From Phylloscopus collybita (lineage: Eukaryota; Chordata; Aves; Passeriformes; Phylloscopidae), in contig JAJNNQ010000006.1 of the NCBI GenBank assembly GCA_027886175.1, forward strand, positions 9,052,001-9,116,000: a DNA stretch of 64,000 bases, given 5' to 3'. The position numbers were made by a program, and so were the translations under genes. Positions 13,801-25,455 of the stretch are shown one piece after another (position 1 is the first letter of the stretch; the number at the start of each line of letters is the position of its first letter). The notes under the pieces are model-generated. The model ran no database searches. It worked only from the letters and a program-made list of their open reading frames with translations, and had not been told where the DNA came from.

Positions 13801-16800
13801 GCATCAGTCTAGAAAGAGAAAGAAATAAAAATTGATTACTGCCTGCAAAATGAGTTAGAGAAGAATGTTATCATATCTGCGTTATTCAATGTTGCTAATA
13901 CTGAGGAGGAGAAGGTGTATAGCAAGGAGGTGTCTGCCTTCTCTGTATGCATTTAGAGACAGTGATGAATGAACAGTGCATTCTGTGTTTCTGTTCAGAT
14001 GGAAAAATCATCTTAGATCATTGTTATTTACTCTGTGGACACCTGGAGAATAGGTCAAAGCAAAGTCATCCACTAGTTCTACTAGAAGAACAGGGTGTCA
14101 TTTCTACTTCCATAAATAGCTTTGATCCGTGGCTCAAACCTGTGAAATGAATCAAAGCTTTGTATTTTAAATGTCACTAAAAAATGTCAGCCCCCAACCC
14201 AATCTTCTTTCTTTCCAGTCCAGCACAAGATATAAATTCAAACAAGATCTATTCAAAGATACCCAGCCTCAAAACAGGCTCTCATCTTTCTAGTTGTCCA
14301 GCTAATACACTGAATCTGGACATCATCCTTAAATTGCTGTTCAAGACAGCAGCACAGTCCCAGCTGTCCATGGGGCATGGTAAAATCCCCTTGTAAAGAA
14401 TTTCGATGTAAATAAAGGATTTTCATCTGGGGCTTTGATATTCCATTTTCACAGGATCAGTCTCTGAAACAAAAATAAAAACCAGGGCTTCTGTAAATTT
14501 TATTCATCTGCCTATTATCTGTACAACCTGTCCAATCAATTAGGATTTACCAGATACAGACACTTCTGGGAAAAATTATATTCCTGCTTTAAAGGGCAAA
14601 ATCTTCAGAGAGGATTTATTTCTTTATCAATTGTGGGAGAAGAGGAATAGTGAGGAAAAGGAGCTGCTGTATATAACATACAGGAAATAAAATACCATGC
14701 AGAGGTAATACCTAGTTCTGGTTGGTGGTCCTGCTTGGCAAGGTACATACTTCTGGCTTGATACAATCCAGGTTGCTTTGGTAGGACGCACAGCCTTCCA
14801 GCTGAGAGCTGCAGCACAATGGCTTTAGCAGTCAGCTCAAGAAGCTGACAAAAAGTGTTGAGTTTAGGCCTCCGTGAACAGGTAGTCCTCTCCAAGTGGG
14901 ACCTGTAATAGTTCAGGCTCTGGTTTGTTCCATCATTTTATCTTTTCTTCATGTTGATTTGTCATAGATGGGTGTTTTCTTCTGTATGCTTTGTTACTTT
15001 TTCTTTCATAATCCATCCAAAATATTTACAGAGGCTTTCCGTGAAAATATAAAAAGAAATAACAGCAACGAAAACCGGGTTGGATGTTTCCTAGTGAGTG
15101 AACTCTGAGCATTGACACTGCTCCAAACATTAACAGTGACTGATTAAAAACATTTTTAAAAAACCCAAACAAATAATACTGTAGTCAGAAAGAGAATTCC
15201 ACCTTTCTATTCCTTGGAGAGAAAATCTATACAATGTTAGGTGAGTGCATCCAAAGACTTATTAAACTGAAATGCAGAAATAAGTCTGTAGTAAGCCTGG
15301 TCAGCAGAGACTACATAAATGAGTCTAACAGGGAGTTCTCTAACATGAGTCATCAGAAGGAACTTATGGAACTCCTAAAGTTTTTCATCCTGGAACTAAA
15401 ATATAAAATAAAAATGCTTCTCTGAAAACTTCTCCCAAAAAAACACAAGTACTTTTCAAATGCTTCCCATGAGCCACTAAAGGAGGAAAGAAACAATTCA
15501 GCAGGAGTTGTTACAAATAGTAATAATATTCTAACCCTTCTAACCGTTCAGGATTTATAAAAGTACATCTTTTTGTTGCATAGGTGTATTTCCCAACATC
15601 TAACTATTAACCAACAGCTTGGTCCCAGGAAGAGTCATCCTGTACACCAAAAACCTATCCCAGAGTGACATTACGACTTGTCTTAATGACATTAAGAGTA
15701 AGGTCAGTTCTCACAATCCAAGATCAAACATACTGCCCCACTTATGTGAAGTACTTCCTATTCTGTACAATATTCCTACATAGAAAGAATAGACATGGCT
15801 GAAAAAAATATAATAAAATCATAAATCATAAAATGTTGTAAACTAGTTGTCACAATAAACTTCTTTTCTCAAAACAACCAAATTGTGTAGATCAATATGT
15901 CTTAAGATAAATCTAAAAACAATATTCAAATTAGGAAACTGTGAACTGAAAGCAGTAATTTTTCCAGAATATGAAAATCTTGGACTCTGGAAAGATGCAG
16001 TTTTTATACCATACTGTGTTTTTCCAGTGTCTTCCTGCACATTTCTTATGATTTACAAGTTATTATTTAATCAGTTTCATTGTTTATTACCATTAATTTC
16101 TTGCTAATTGTCTGCACTATAGATACTAAAATTCTTTTTAAAAATAAAAACTTTTTGGTGAGCTGAAATCACTTACCTCTCATTTTCATTTTTTATCTAC
16201 ATATTTGTTTCATATTTGTGGTTCAGAGCTTATTGAATACTTCACCAAGTTTGTATAAGTATTTCAAATTTTGTTTCTGCCTCGACTATACTAATTTACA
16301 TGACTTTCATTCTTACTGACTGATCAGAGATTTCTGTAATGTCTTACCAGTGTTTTAGGGTACTTGGTTCTGCTGTCTTATTTATAACAGCTCTTTTGTC
16401 AACATTTTTATGTGTAGCTTATGTGTAGTTTTCTATTTTCTTGGCCTTATTTATTTATATGATTGAAGAACTTTCACTACTTGTTTTAATTTTCTTTCCA
16501 AGTTTCAACTCAACTAGGTTTTTGTCCATTCTTGTTTTATTTTTGCCCTTTTTGACCTCTGAGATAGAGCTCTCCTTGCTGATCAATCCCTCTTTTTATT
16601 CCTTTTATGTTCTTTATTCACTCCTCATATCCTATGTGAGGTGTTTCTTCCTCCAGAGAAGTCTGTAATTCTTTCCTGCTAAGACTTTTTTTTTCTCTTG
16701 CTTGCAATACAAACTTCAGATAGTGTTTGCACCTTTGACTTAATACCAAGCAGCCACTAGGTTCAAATCCTTGAATTATCCGGTTCAGTAAATCCTAATA

Positions 16801-17140
16801 ACTAATTTTTTAGTTTCCTGAAGTTTGCTCTTCTAAAACTCCAGAGTTCAGCCATATATTCATTTTAGTTTGTGTTGTAAATTAAAATTAACTGAATCAG
16901 CTCATTACTACTCCTTATAAGCTAATTTTTTACAACCAGCCCCTGTACTTCCCTTCTGCTTACAAAAAGTAACTCTAAAGTAGCACCAACACCTTTGCCA
17001 CTTCATAAACTATATTTACATAAATTTGTCAACTGATGCATTCAAAAATATTTAAGACCTCTTGATACCTATGGGGACATTTCTTTTCATATGGATGTCA
17101 GAAAATTACTCTCCCACATCCATGTACTTCCTTTTCATCT
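10868..17140. other. Unique AT-rich non-coding stretch
   Basis: No gene or transposon is recognised. Minor features are a heptamer microsatellite at 12261-12292 and several T-rich stretches between 16140 and 16700. The longest frame is the 96-codon one on the minus strand at 14605-14895. It has no familiar motif and no convincing splice or promoter context. Confidence 0.6.
12261..12292. repeat. 7-bp microsatellite (AATCAAT)n
   Basis: About four and a half tandem copies of a heptamer (TCAATAA register) follow a related imperfect unit at 12249. Confidence 0.9.
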
Positions 17141-17269
<129 letters not shown>

Positions 17270-19356
17270 CCATCCCTCCCTCTCTTTCTCATTCTTACAG
17301 AGACCACTACTGCAATCCAATCCTGGATGTTATGGACTAGAGGAAGGTCCCATTAGTATTGTTCCTAAACATATCTCTCCAGAGAGACTTCTGCATTGAG
17401 GGATTTTGTTTCATAGCCATGGATGAAAAGATATATTTGTCAATAACTATGTTAGTGTGTTTTGGGGGTTTTGTTTGTTTGTTTCTTTGTTTGTTTCTTT
17501 TGTTTCTAACATTTTCTCCCTTTCCTTCTGTCCTAAAATTGAAATCTTTATTGCTTTAATTTATTGCCCAACCTCTTGAACTATTAGTTAGGCACTTTAG
17601 TTGTTTGGGTTTAATTTTAACGTTGCCCTCAGTCAGAACCACTGCAATCCATCTTCTGAAATACCATGCCTATTACTTATATCCTATTTTTGTTTTTGTT
17701 TTTAATATCCTTATGTTTTTATTTTTCTCCAGTCATATATATCTCTTTTTTATGTTTCTATTTATTTCAGAATTTGTAGGACTTCACTGACTACTTCCTA
17801 GGTTAAAATTCCATGTTTGTTAAAGTTATCATGAATCCTAAAATGTTGTTAGGCTATGTAAGAAAAATCTGTTATTTGAGAAAAGTAACCTTTCCATGTC
17901 TGAGTATTAAAATTCCTGAAATGTTCCTGTTGGTACTAGTCCCTGTGGTACATGTCCTCACAGATTTTACTGCATTTCCCAATCTTGAAGAAACAGTGTA
18001 ATTTCCTGAAATTCCATTTTCGATTAAGTCTTTTTATATCCTATGCATAATCATTCTCAGTTCACATCAGTAAGAACTTGATGGTACCATTTATTCTTCC
18101 AGTATGAAGGATAATATGTATCTTCTTCCTACTACAAAAAGCAGCAATCTGTGTCTTGCATTCTTTTTCAAAGGCAAATCCAGATTGTGTGATTCTTTGC
18201 AAATTAGGCAGTCCAAAGGGAAGAATGAATGTTACCATTAACATTTTTGTGATTTAATATTCCAGAGAAGTAATTTCAGAAACACCATTTTGATATTATG
18301 TTTAAATTGAGTGATGAGGCCATGTCTGTCATTTTTGGATTTCAGGTTACAAATATATTTCATAAAAGCATAATGCCGTCTAAAATTACTAAACCAAAAA
18401 TAGTCTCAGATTTTGAAGTACTGCAGCCCATGTAGACATGTCTATATTATCCTGAAGAAATTAACAAAATGATAAAATGTTATGTTGTATAAATTTTTTA
18501 CAAAGTCATATCTGTGCTTCTAGCTCAGAACTGAGAGAGCTCTATAAATCTAATGGAACACAGAGTTCGGAATTAAACATTGTCATTAGTTGGCCATTTT
18601 ACATAAAGTTGAGTAATGCACAAAACCTTCACAGTACTCCTAAAATCAATAATTTAGAACTAAGTTGGAATTTAAAACCTTCGTGTTCCCTTGATATAAA
18701 CACTCCTGTGGAATCAAGTTTAGTTAAAATGTATAAGTCGTCAAGATATGCAAATGTAATCTGTGTATGTAAATGCAAAAGCAGTGATCAGGATGATACA
18801 GATCTGCAGCATGGCTGCTTTTCCTTGAAACCTGTTTTAAAGTCCTATTAACTCTAACTACAGGAAACTTCACTATATGAAGTTTATTAAAAGCCCACGA
18901 TATTATCCAAACATGCCCTCCACTTTTGAATATTTAGTTATGTTCATGCTAGTTAATATTCTAATCATTAATGGGAACACACACAGCAAATGAAAGAAAA
19001 ACTCCACTAACTTTCTGCCTGCAAAAGTTTTAGTTGTGTTTGTTTAAAAGAATTTTCTCAAAGGAGAATCATGTCTCAGGAAAATAATTCCACAGTTTTT
19101 ATAACTTTTTAATCAGATGTGGTAAATACTTGAGTTGCTGCTAATATGCTCAGATTTTGATTATATGAAGGAGTTACTGAGAATTCTGAGAATTTTATAG
19201 GGCTATTAGACAACAAAATTCAGTGCACAGGGTATTTTATGTGGTAAATTCTAAAAATGCCCTTGATTATGTTAGAGCCAACATAAATCAAACATCTAGC
19301 AATCTATACAGATCTTAATTAAACCTTTAAAATCAGTATTTTTTCTATTGATAAAG

Positions 19357-19404
19357 AAACAAAACAAAACAAAAAAAACCCCAAACCAAACCAAAACAAA
19401 AAAA
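19357..19404. repeat. A/C-only low-complexity run
   Basis: 48 consecutive plus-strand bases contain only A and C in AAAAC, AAACC and CCAAA patterns. After one T, similar A-rich sequence continues to about 19470. It has the same composition as the G/T tracts at 4031 and 35273, on the opposite strand. Confidence 0.9.
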
Positions 19405-21549
19405 TACATCAAACCAAACGAACGAACAGGGGAAAAAAAACCAAGCCAAAAATACCAAACCAAACAAGTTTTGCTTCATTTTATGGTTAGATTCTCAGCT
19501 GCCTATGCACAACTGCCATTTAGAGTTCTTTTTCTCATGGAAGCTTTAATAGTCTTTTTAAAACATATATTGCCTTCAATACCTTGTCCAGAAAGATCAC
19601 ATAAGTTAGCATATCCACATTTACTGAGTGAAGATCTAGAGAAATGAGACTTTGAATCTGCTTTCTGTCCCAAACTGATATTTAAATGTTCATACAGAAG
19701 AAAAAAATACAATAAGAGAAAGTGAGGTATAACTGAGTTAGAAGAAGAACCCTATGTGAATGTGTCTAATGAGCAATCTTGAAAAATTTACAACATGGTC
19801 TATATTCAAACACAGAAAAAATATAACACATTATTCTGCTTTGCAGCTGAGAAACATCTGTACTGTTTCTCAGTATAACACTGAGAAATTAAAGGCTGAA
19901 TCCATCAAAGATTTTAGATGCTGTACTGTCTACCGATTTTTAGAGCAGTCTGCTTAACCTGTATCCACTCCATGAATCTTGATCAGGTAGATAAGATAAA
20001 ATGAAGGCTGGGCTGCTGAGACCTGCAATAGCAAAAAATGTTCTGTATGTACTCAGAAGCAGAACTTAGATATTTGGGAAATATTTGTGGTTAACTTACA
20101 AGACTTTATAACGATTTATATTTTGAATTTATTTTTCAATTTTTTAAATTATTATTTCCACAACAGAATGACTATATTTCTTTGTGGATTTGAACCTAAT
20201 AAACTTTTCCAGTGTCAGACAGGGTATTTGTAGTAAAGCTGTCAAAAAGCTAGGAATCCCTTGGGTCCAAGATCAACGCATTACCCACAATATTGCTATT
20301 CTCACTAGAAATCAGACTCAGATATTGTGTCTTGCAAGCTGCCTTAATTGCCTCTGTTGCTTACATAGTTGATTAGAGTGTGGGGAACATTTTTATAATT
20401 GTGCGCAACATCTGCAATTAATTTTGATGTTCATTTGCAGGTCATCATATTGTGAAAGATTTGCTGATACTAAATAACTTCCCCATATTTCTGCTAAAGA
20501 AAGAAATCAAAAAAGACCAGTCAAAATCCAGCCTTCACTATATATGCTTGAATGATGTTAGAAACTTCACAAAGTCATTAGTGTCTACCTGACACTACCT
20601 GCTAAATATTCCTGTGTATCAACAAGCAAATTTCTTTCTGATTATTTCTGAAAATATTTCACTAGGTTGAGTGAAATAAATCAATATACTTCTGATTTTA
20701 TATCAATATGTCTGGGGATAATCTTATAAGTGAAAATTAAATAATGAACTCTAGAAAAACCTAATAATAAACTTTTCAATTTTAAATTTGCTGCAGCTTT
20801 ATTAAAAATAGGCTCCTTTACTGATTAAGTTCTGAAGAATTGAAGAATTTCAGTCAGATTCAGAATTTCCTTTTCATTCCACTTCTTTTCTTTAAATCCC
20901 TCCTACTCCCAATATGTTCCGAAATTGTTTTACCAAGACCTGCGTGATGTCAACTTTATTCATTTTACAGCAGCCTTGCAATATGAATGCCTGTGTTGTC
21001 CTGGGTATTTTTACTGAAAAGAATTCCCATACTTCTTCAAAAGCTCATGGCTAGTAAACAGAAAATCAAGACTTTCTCACACATAGAACAGAATTGATAA
21101 TGAAGCATTCTAACAGGCAGGTATTTTAAGATACACTGTTCAGGAAATACATTGTTTTTTTCTTTATGCGATCTGTCAATGATGTCAAGCTTTGTAAATG
21201 CATATGAATGGAATAATAAATCTGTCACTTTAACATGATAAAATAGGGGTTTTCTATCTTCAAACTATCAAACTTGATATGCCTGTAGTATCTCTTGAGT
21301 TCCTCATCCTGAGGAAACCATAGGAGAACAGCTTGACAGTGTTTAGAGCCTTTACAGACTTAACAAATAAGAGATTCAGGAATTGGGTATTTTTATTAGT
21401 TTAAAAAGAGATATTTGGCCTCACATATCAGTCCAGATCTTAAAGACTGTGAAACTTATTCCTTTCCTTACCAGATTTCTTTCACCCAGAATTAAGCTTT
21501 TTACTTGGAAATGGAAGAAAGCTCTTAATTTCTTAGTTAGTTATGTACA

Positions 21550-21592
21550 TTGATAATTATGGGGTGTGGGGAAAACAGCCCATAATTATCAA
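21550..21592. repeat. Perfect 14-bp inverted repeat, 15-nt spacer
   Basis: The left arm TTGATAATTATGGG at 21550-21563 and right arm CCCATAATTATCAA at 21579-21592 are exact reverse complements. They are separated by 15 bases of GTGTGGGGAAAACAG. It could fold as a hairpin in RNA or as a cruciform. No host element or gene is evident around it. Confidence 0.95.
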
Positions 21593-24305
21593 AAAAACGC
21601 TAAATTAATCCTACTGCAGAGATTTTTGAAGACACAGTCCTAACTGTGTTTATTAATAGAAATCCTGTGTCTTAATGAATTTTGTGAATGCTATGACACC
21701 CCATTATCTGGAAATTTGTCACTGAGAATCTAATCCAAAGGGATTTTGGATAACTACTAAACCATATCAAAATACAGGCCAGCAGTTTCGACATGCACAA
21801 TCTGCTATTTTTTCCCATATACTCAGTTTTGAGTCCTGACAGGTCATTCCTTTGTGGATTAGTTAGTAACCTTTTCAGGAGAACATTTTGACACAAATTA
21901 AGTATATGCTTTTACTTGAAACAAATAGAACTATTTATTTACTCATTCAATGGGAGATTCTGCACTAAGCCCAAATAGATAGGCAGTTTCTAGACATTTC
22001 TCGTTTTATGACATCAGATGCAGCTGACGTCTTTTTACTGATCGCTTAGTGCAAGTGGCATTCTGCCACAACTACTAAACCTAGATAAAGGCTTCTAACT
22101 CTAGTATGCTTTGGGGATAAAATGAGGCTTTTAAAGATGTAAGCAATTAGCTGAAATGTTTATAAAAGAAGGAAAAGTAAGTGTGCCGAAATTTTTTTAA
22201 CTGAAGTATTTGCATTTTCTAACTGACAAAGCTCTTTAATACATTTGTGTGTGTGTGTGTGGGTGTACCAGCTGTTCTATATGTAAAGTAATACTAAGAG
22301 TTTTCTGTGGCTGTTAACCATTGCAGAAATTCTTTCTAGAAAGGAACTGTGCCTTATGGTATAAAGTCTGTCTGTCAGAAAGTTTACTTTTTAATATACA
22401 GCGTAATTTTTCACACTATCTAACTTCAAGTACTGCATTTGCATGCCTAAATTAGAAAACAATCTCCTCCAGAGAATTCAGGTCTCTTAAGCTTACCCCT
22501 GACCACTTAAGCCACACACTTGATAGGAATGATCCATTAACTGCAAATGGCTGTGAGAGGAATTAAGTGGGTAGATTGGAGTATCTCAGTTTTATGTAAA
22601 TCTTAATATCCTACATAGATATAAAAATATATATATGCCATAATTGGAAGACTTTTTGTTAATGTTTGTAAGTAAGTAAAGCATCATAATAAGGAAAACC
22701 GTAATTGTGCATGCCAAAAATAAAGAGTGGGCTTGAGAAAAATCCTTTGTAGGCTCTACTGACTTAAAGAACACAGAGAACAAATCTAGTAACATCAGGA
22801 ATTTGTGTAAGAAACCATAAAGATCGAGTATGTATTGCCGGTATGTACTACCAGGGTTTGCAATCCTGTTTAAAGAGTGCAATCTGTATTTCCATTGTCC
22901 ATTTTCAACACAAAAATAAAGTTACTGACAAGAAAGAAACAAATATTAATTGAACAAATTAGTTACAGTATTTTCCTATTCCTTTGTGGAGCAAAACTTT
23001 TCAATTAACTGTTTCCAGGTGTGTGCTTTAGCATTATTGCATTGAGAATTTAACTGATAATACCAACAAAAAGTGGGTAGAACGAATGGCTGTATAATTT
23101 TTATAGCAGTCAAGCACTCCTAGGTGTTCAGTAGCACATCTCAATTGCAGTGTTATGCCAAATACTGCGTTCTTTTGACCTCCATAATAATGTGTCTAGG
23201 TGTGCTATAAATATTAATAGCCCCTTTAGTTTCCTGTGTAATTATTTGAATCTTGAATGGATACACAGTAAAGGGCTGATGAAAATATTGGGGAACAATA
23301 AAGACATAGTACAAATGATTTTTAATTATAAAACAAACTTAGTTTATTCTAAGTGGATAAATTATAATCTCAGCGCTATTAACAATGGAGTCTCAGATAT
23401 TCACTATCCTATATTATCTGCAAAAGTCCTGGATTCATCCAGAATGTTTAGTAGGATGATGTAAAAGGATGATTACAAGTAATGCACCTTTATTTAAGCT
23501 AAAAGCCTCACTGACACAGCTAACAGTGAGATCTTTCTTTCCCCAGATTGCCTGAAGATGAGGGTTTGACTTCTTCTGTGCTAAAAGGAAAAACGAAAGA
23601 ATGGCATCTTGCAGTTCCCTGAGCTCCTGAAGGCTGGTTTCCACACTGATGAGCATTGTGGTTGCATGGCTTACTCTTCCACTTGGCTCTTGATCTCTTT
23701 CCTCAAGTGAAGTTAAAATCAAGAATCTTGCTCTCCTGAAAAAAGGAGGACTGTAGAAACCAAAGATTGATCTGGAAACTGCTATCCTAGGAGGATGAAG
23801 ATTTTATTTAAGTATCATTTGCTGCATGCAGTCATTGATAAAGCATGTACTACTTATGCTGGGTTTTTATGCTGCTTTGAAACCACACTTTTTATGTAAT
23901 TACTCCTAATTCATCTGCATGCAAGTAGCACAAGGGTATTTCTTTGTTCTTTGCTAAATACAAAATTTGAATACTTATCCAATTATTTGGGTTTTCCTTT
24001 TGGTTTAGGTTTTACACACCATAACTGCCAATACATATATTCTGTGAAGAATAAAGCTGTCTGTAACATTTCTATATCTTTTTAAATCTGTTTTCTTTTC
24101 AACTGCACACATTCATCATCAATTTAACCATAAAAGAGATTGAGATAAAAACTTGGGGTTTTTTTTCCCATTTAAGGGAACATACATAACACCTGCAGTC
24201 AGCGGAATATATATTGAATTATTTTGGAAATACTTTCTTTGAGTATCATTTAAGAATGATAAAAGCTAAAAGACAAAAGGCTAAAATTCACTAGAGAATC
24301 TTATT

Positions 24306-25455
24306 CATAAAATCACAGAATGATTTTCATTGCAAGGGACTTTAAAGATCACTTAGTTCCAATCTCCCTGCCTTGGGCTAGGACATCTGCCTCTAGACCA
24401 GGTTGCTCTAAGCCCCATCCAAACTGGACTTAACTACCTCCACAGACAGGGCATCCAACGTTTCTCTGAGAAACTGGTTCCAGTGCCTCAACATCCTCTG
24501 AGAAAATAATTTCTTCCTCATATCTAACCTAAACCTACCCTCCTTCAGCTTACAGCCATTCTCACTTGCACTATCACTGCATGGCCTTGTAAAAAACCCC
24601 TCTGCACTTCTCCTGTTGGCTCCGTTAGATGTGGGAATGTATAAGGTCTTCCTGGAGTCTTCTCCAGGCTGAATAATTTCAATTGTCTCAGCCTGTCTTC
24701 ATGGGAGAGGTGCTCCAGTCCTCTGATCATCTTCATGGCTCTCATCTGGATTCACTCTAGCAAGTCCATGTACTTCTTACATTGGAGGCCCTAGAGCTGA
24801 ATGTGATATTCCAGGTGGGGTACTACAAGAGAGGAATAGAGGAGCAGAATCCAATCTCTCACCCTGCTGTCCATGCTGCTCTTGGTTCAGCCCAGGACAC
24901 AATTGTCTTTCTGTCTGTGAGTGTACATTGCCAGCTCATGCTGAGCTTCTCATCAACCAATACCCCCAAGCCCTGTAGAGCTTCCCTTAGTGCATTTTTC
25001 CCCCAGCCTATACTTGTGCTTGGGATTGTCCTGACCCAGCTTCAGGATCATTTTATCCTAGAATCCTAGAACATCGTGAGTTAAAAGGAACCCACAAAAA
25101 TCATCGAAGTCAAACTTCTGATCCTGCACAGAACAGAATCACACCTTGTGCCCAAGAGCATTATCTAAACTCTTCCTTAACTCTGTCAGGCTTGGTGCTA
25201 GGACCACTTTCCTGGGGAGCCTGTTCCACTGCCCAACTACTAATATCCAATCTAAACCTCCCTAAACTACCCTAAACAACTTTATGCTGTTCCCTCAGAT
25301 CCTGACATTTTAGTCACCAGAGAGAAGAGTTGATCTTGAACTTGGCCTTACTGAAATTCATGAGGTTTACATAGGCTCCTCTCTCAACCCTATGAAGATC
25401 CCTCCAGATAGAATTCCTTCCTTCCAGCACATCGGCTGTGCCACATAGCTTCGTG
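24306..25455 (-). mobile_element. CR1 LINE, 5'-truncated, split by a nested CR1
   Basis: This is a minus-strand CR1 non-LTR retrotransposon. The 3' end lies at about 24306, where AATCACAGAATGATT resembles the degenerate octamer repeat that ends CR1 elements. Moving to higher coordinates, the minus strand reads the 3' UTR and then the C-terminal part of ORF2, including the fragment RGLEHLSHEDRLRQLKLFS near 24680-24730. The homology stops at 25049 and resumes at 25332, where the minus strand reads the segment just after the reverse transcriptase FADD box (TKLCGTADVLEGRN, then NLMNFSKAKF). The 5' truncation is near 25455. The copy is decayed and not functional. Confidence 0.88.
25050..25331 (-). 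mobile_element. Short CR1 LINE nested inside another CR1
   Basis: About 280 bp of minus-strand CR1 3' sequence interrupts the element at 24306-25455. Its 3' terminus is marked by two ATTCTAGG-type octamers (plus-strand text ATCCTAGAATCCTAGAAC near 25056-25073), the usual CR1 tail. Its body holds the last part of ORF2 and the 3' UTR (TTTAGATTGGATATTAGTAG and the region for the conserved tryptophan-containing segment). GATC occurs at both junctions (25046-25049 and 25332-25335), which is either a short target duplication or chance. Confidence 0.85.

Larger units (their letters stand above)
17270..24305. other. Unique AT-rich non-coding stretch
   Basis: No gene is supported. The longest frame is 124 codons on the plus strand at 18477-18851. 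It has no recognisable domain and no promoter or splice context. Another, on the minus strand at 23435-23722, is considered under findings. The stretch contains an A/C-only run at 19357-19404, a perfect inverted repeat at 21550-21592, and a short (GT)n near 22245-22260. Confidence 0.6.

Noticed and set aside
16725..16785. tRNA or tRNA-derived SINE, suggested by a B-box-like GGTTCAAATCC at about 16760
   Set aside because: No A-box at the right distance, no cloverleaf and no acceptor stem.
18477..18851. 124-codon plus-strand frame
   Set aside because: No recognisable motif, no promoter or splice context, and a length compatible with chance in 64 kb of DNA read in six frames.
25100..25331. Target-site duplication proof for the nested CR1
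   Set aside because: Only GATC is shared at the two junctions. CR1 insertions often lack clear target duplications, so four bases prove nothing.
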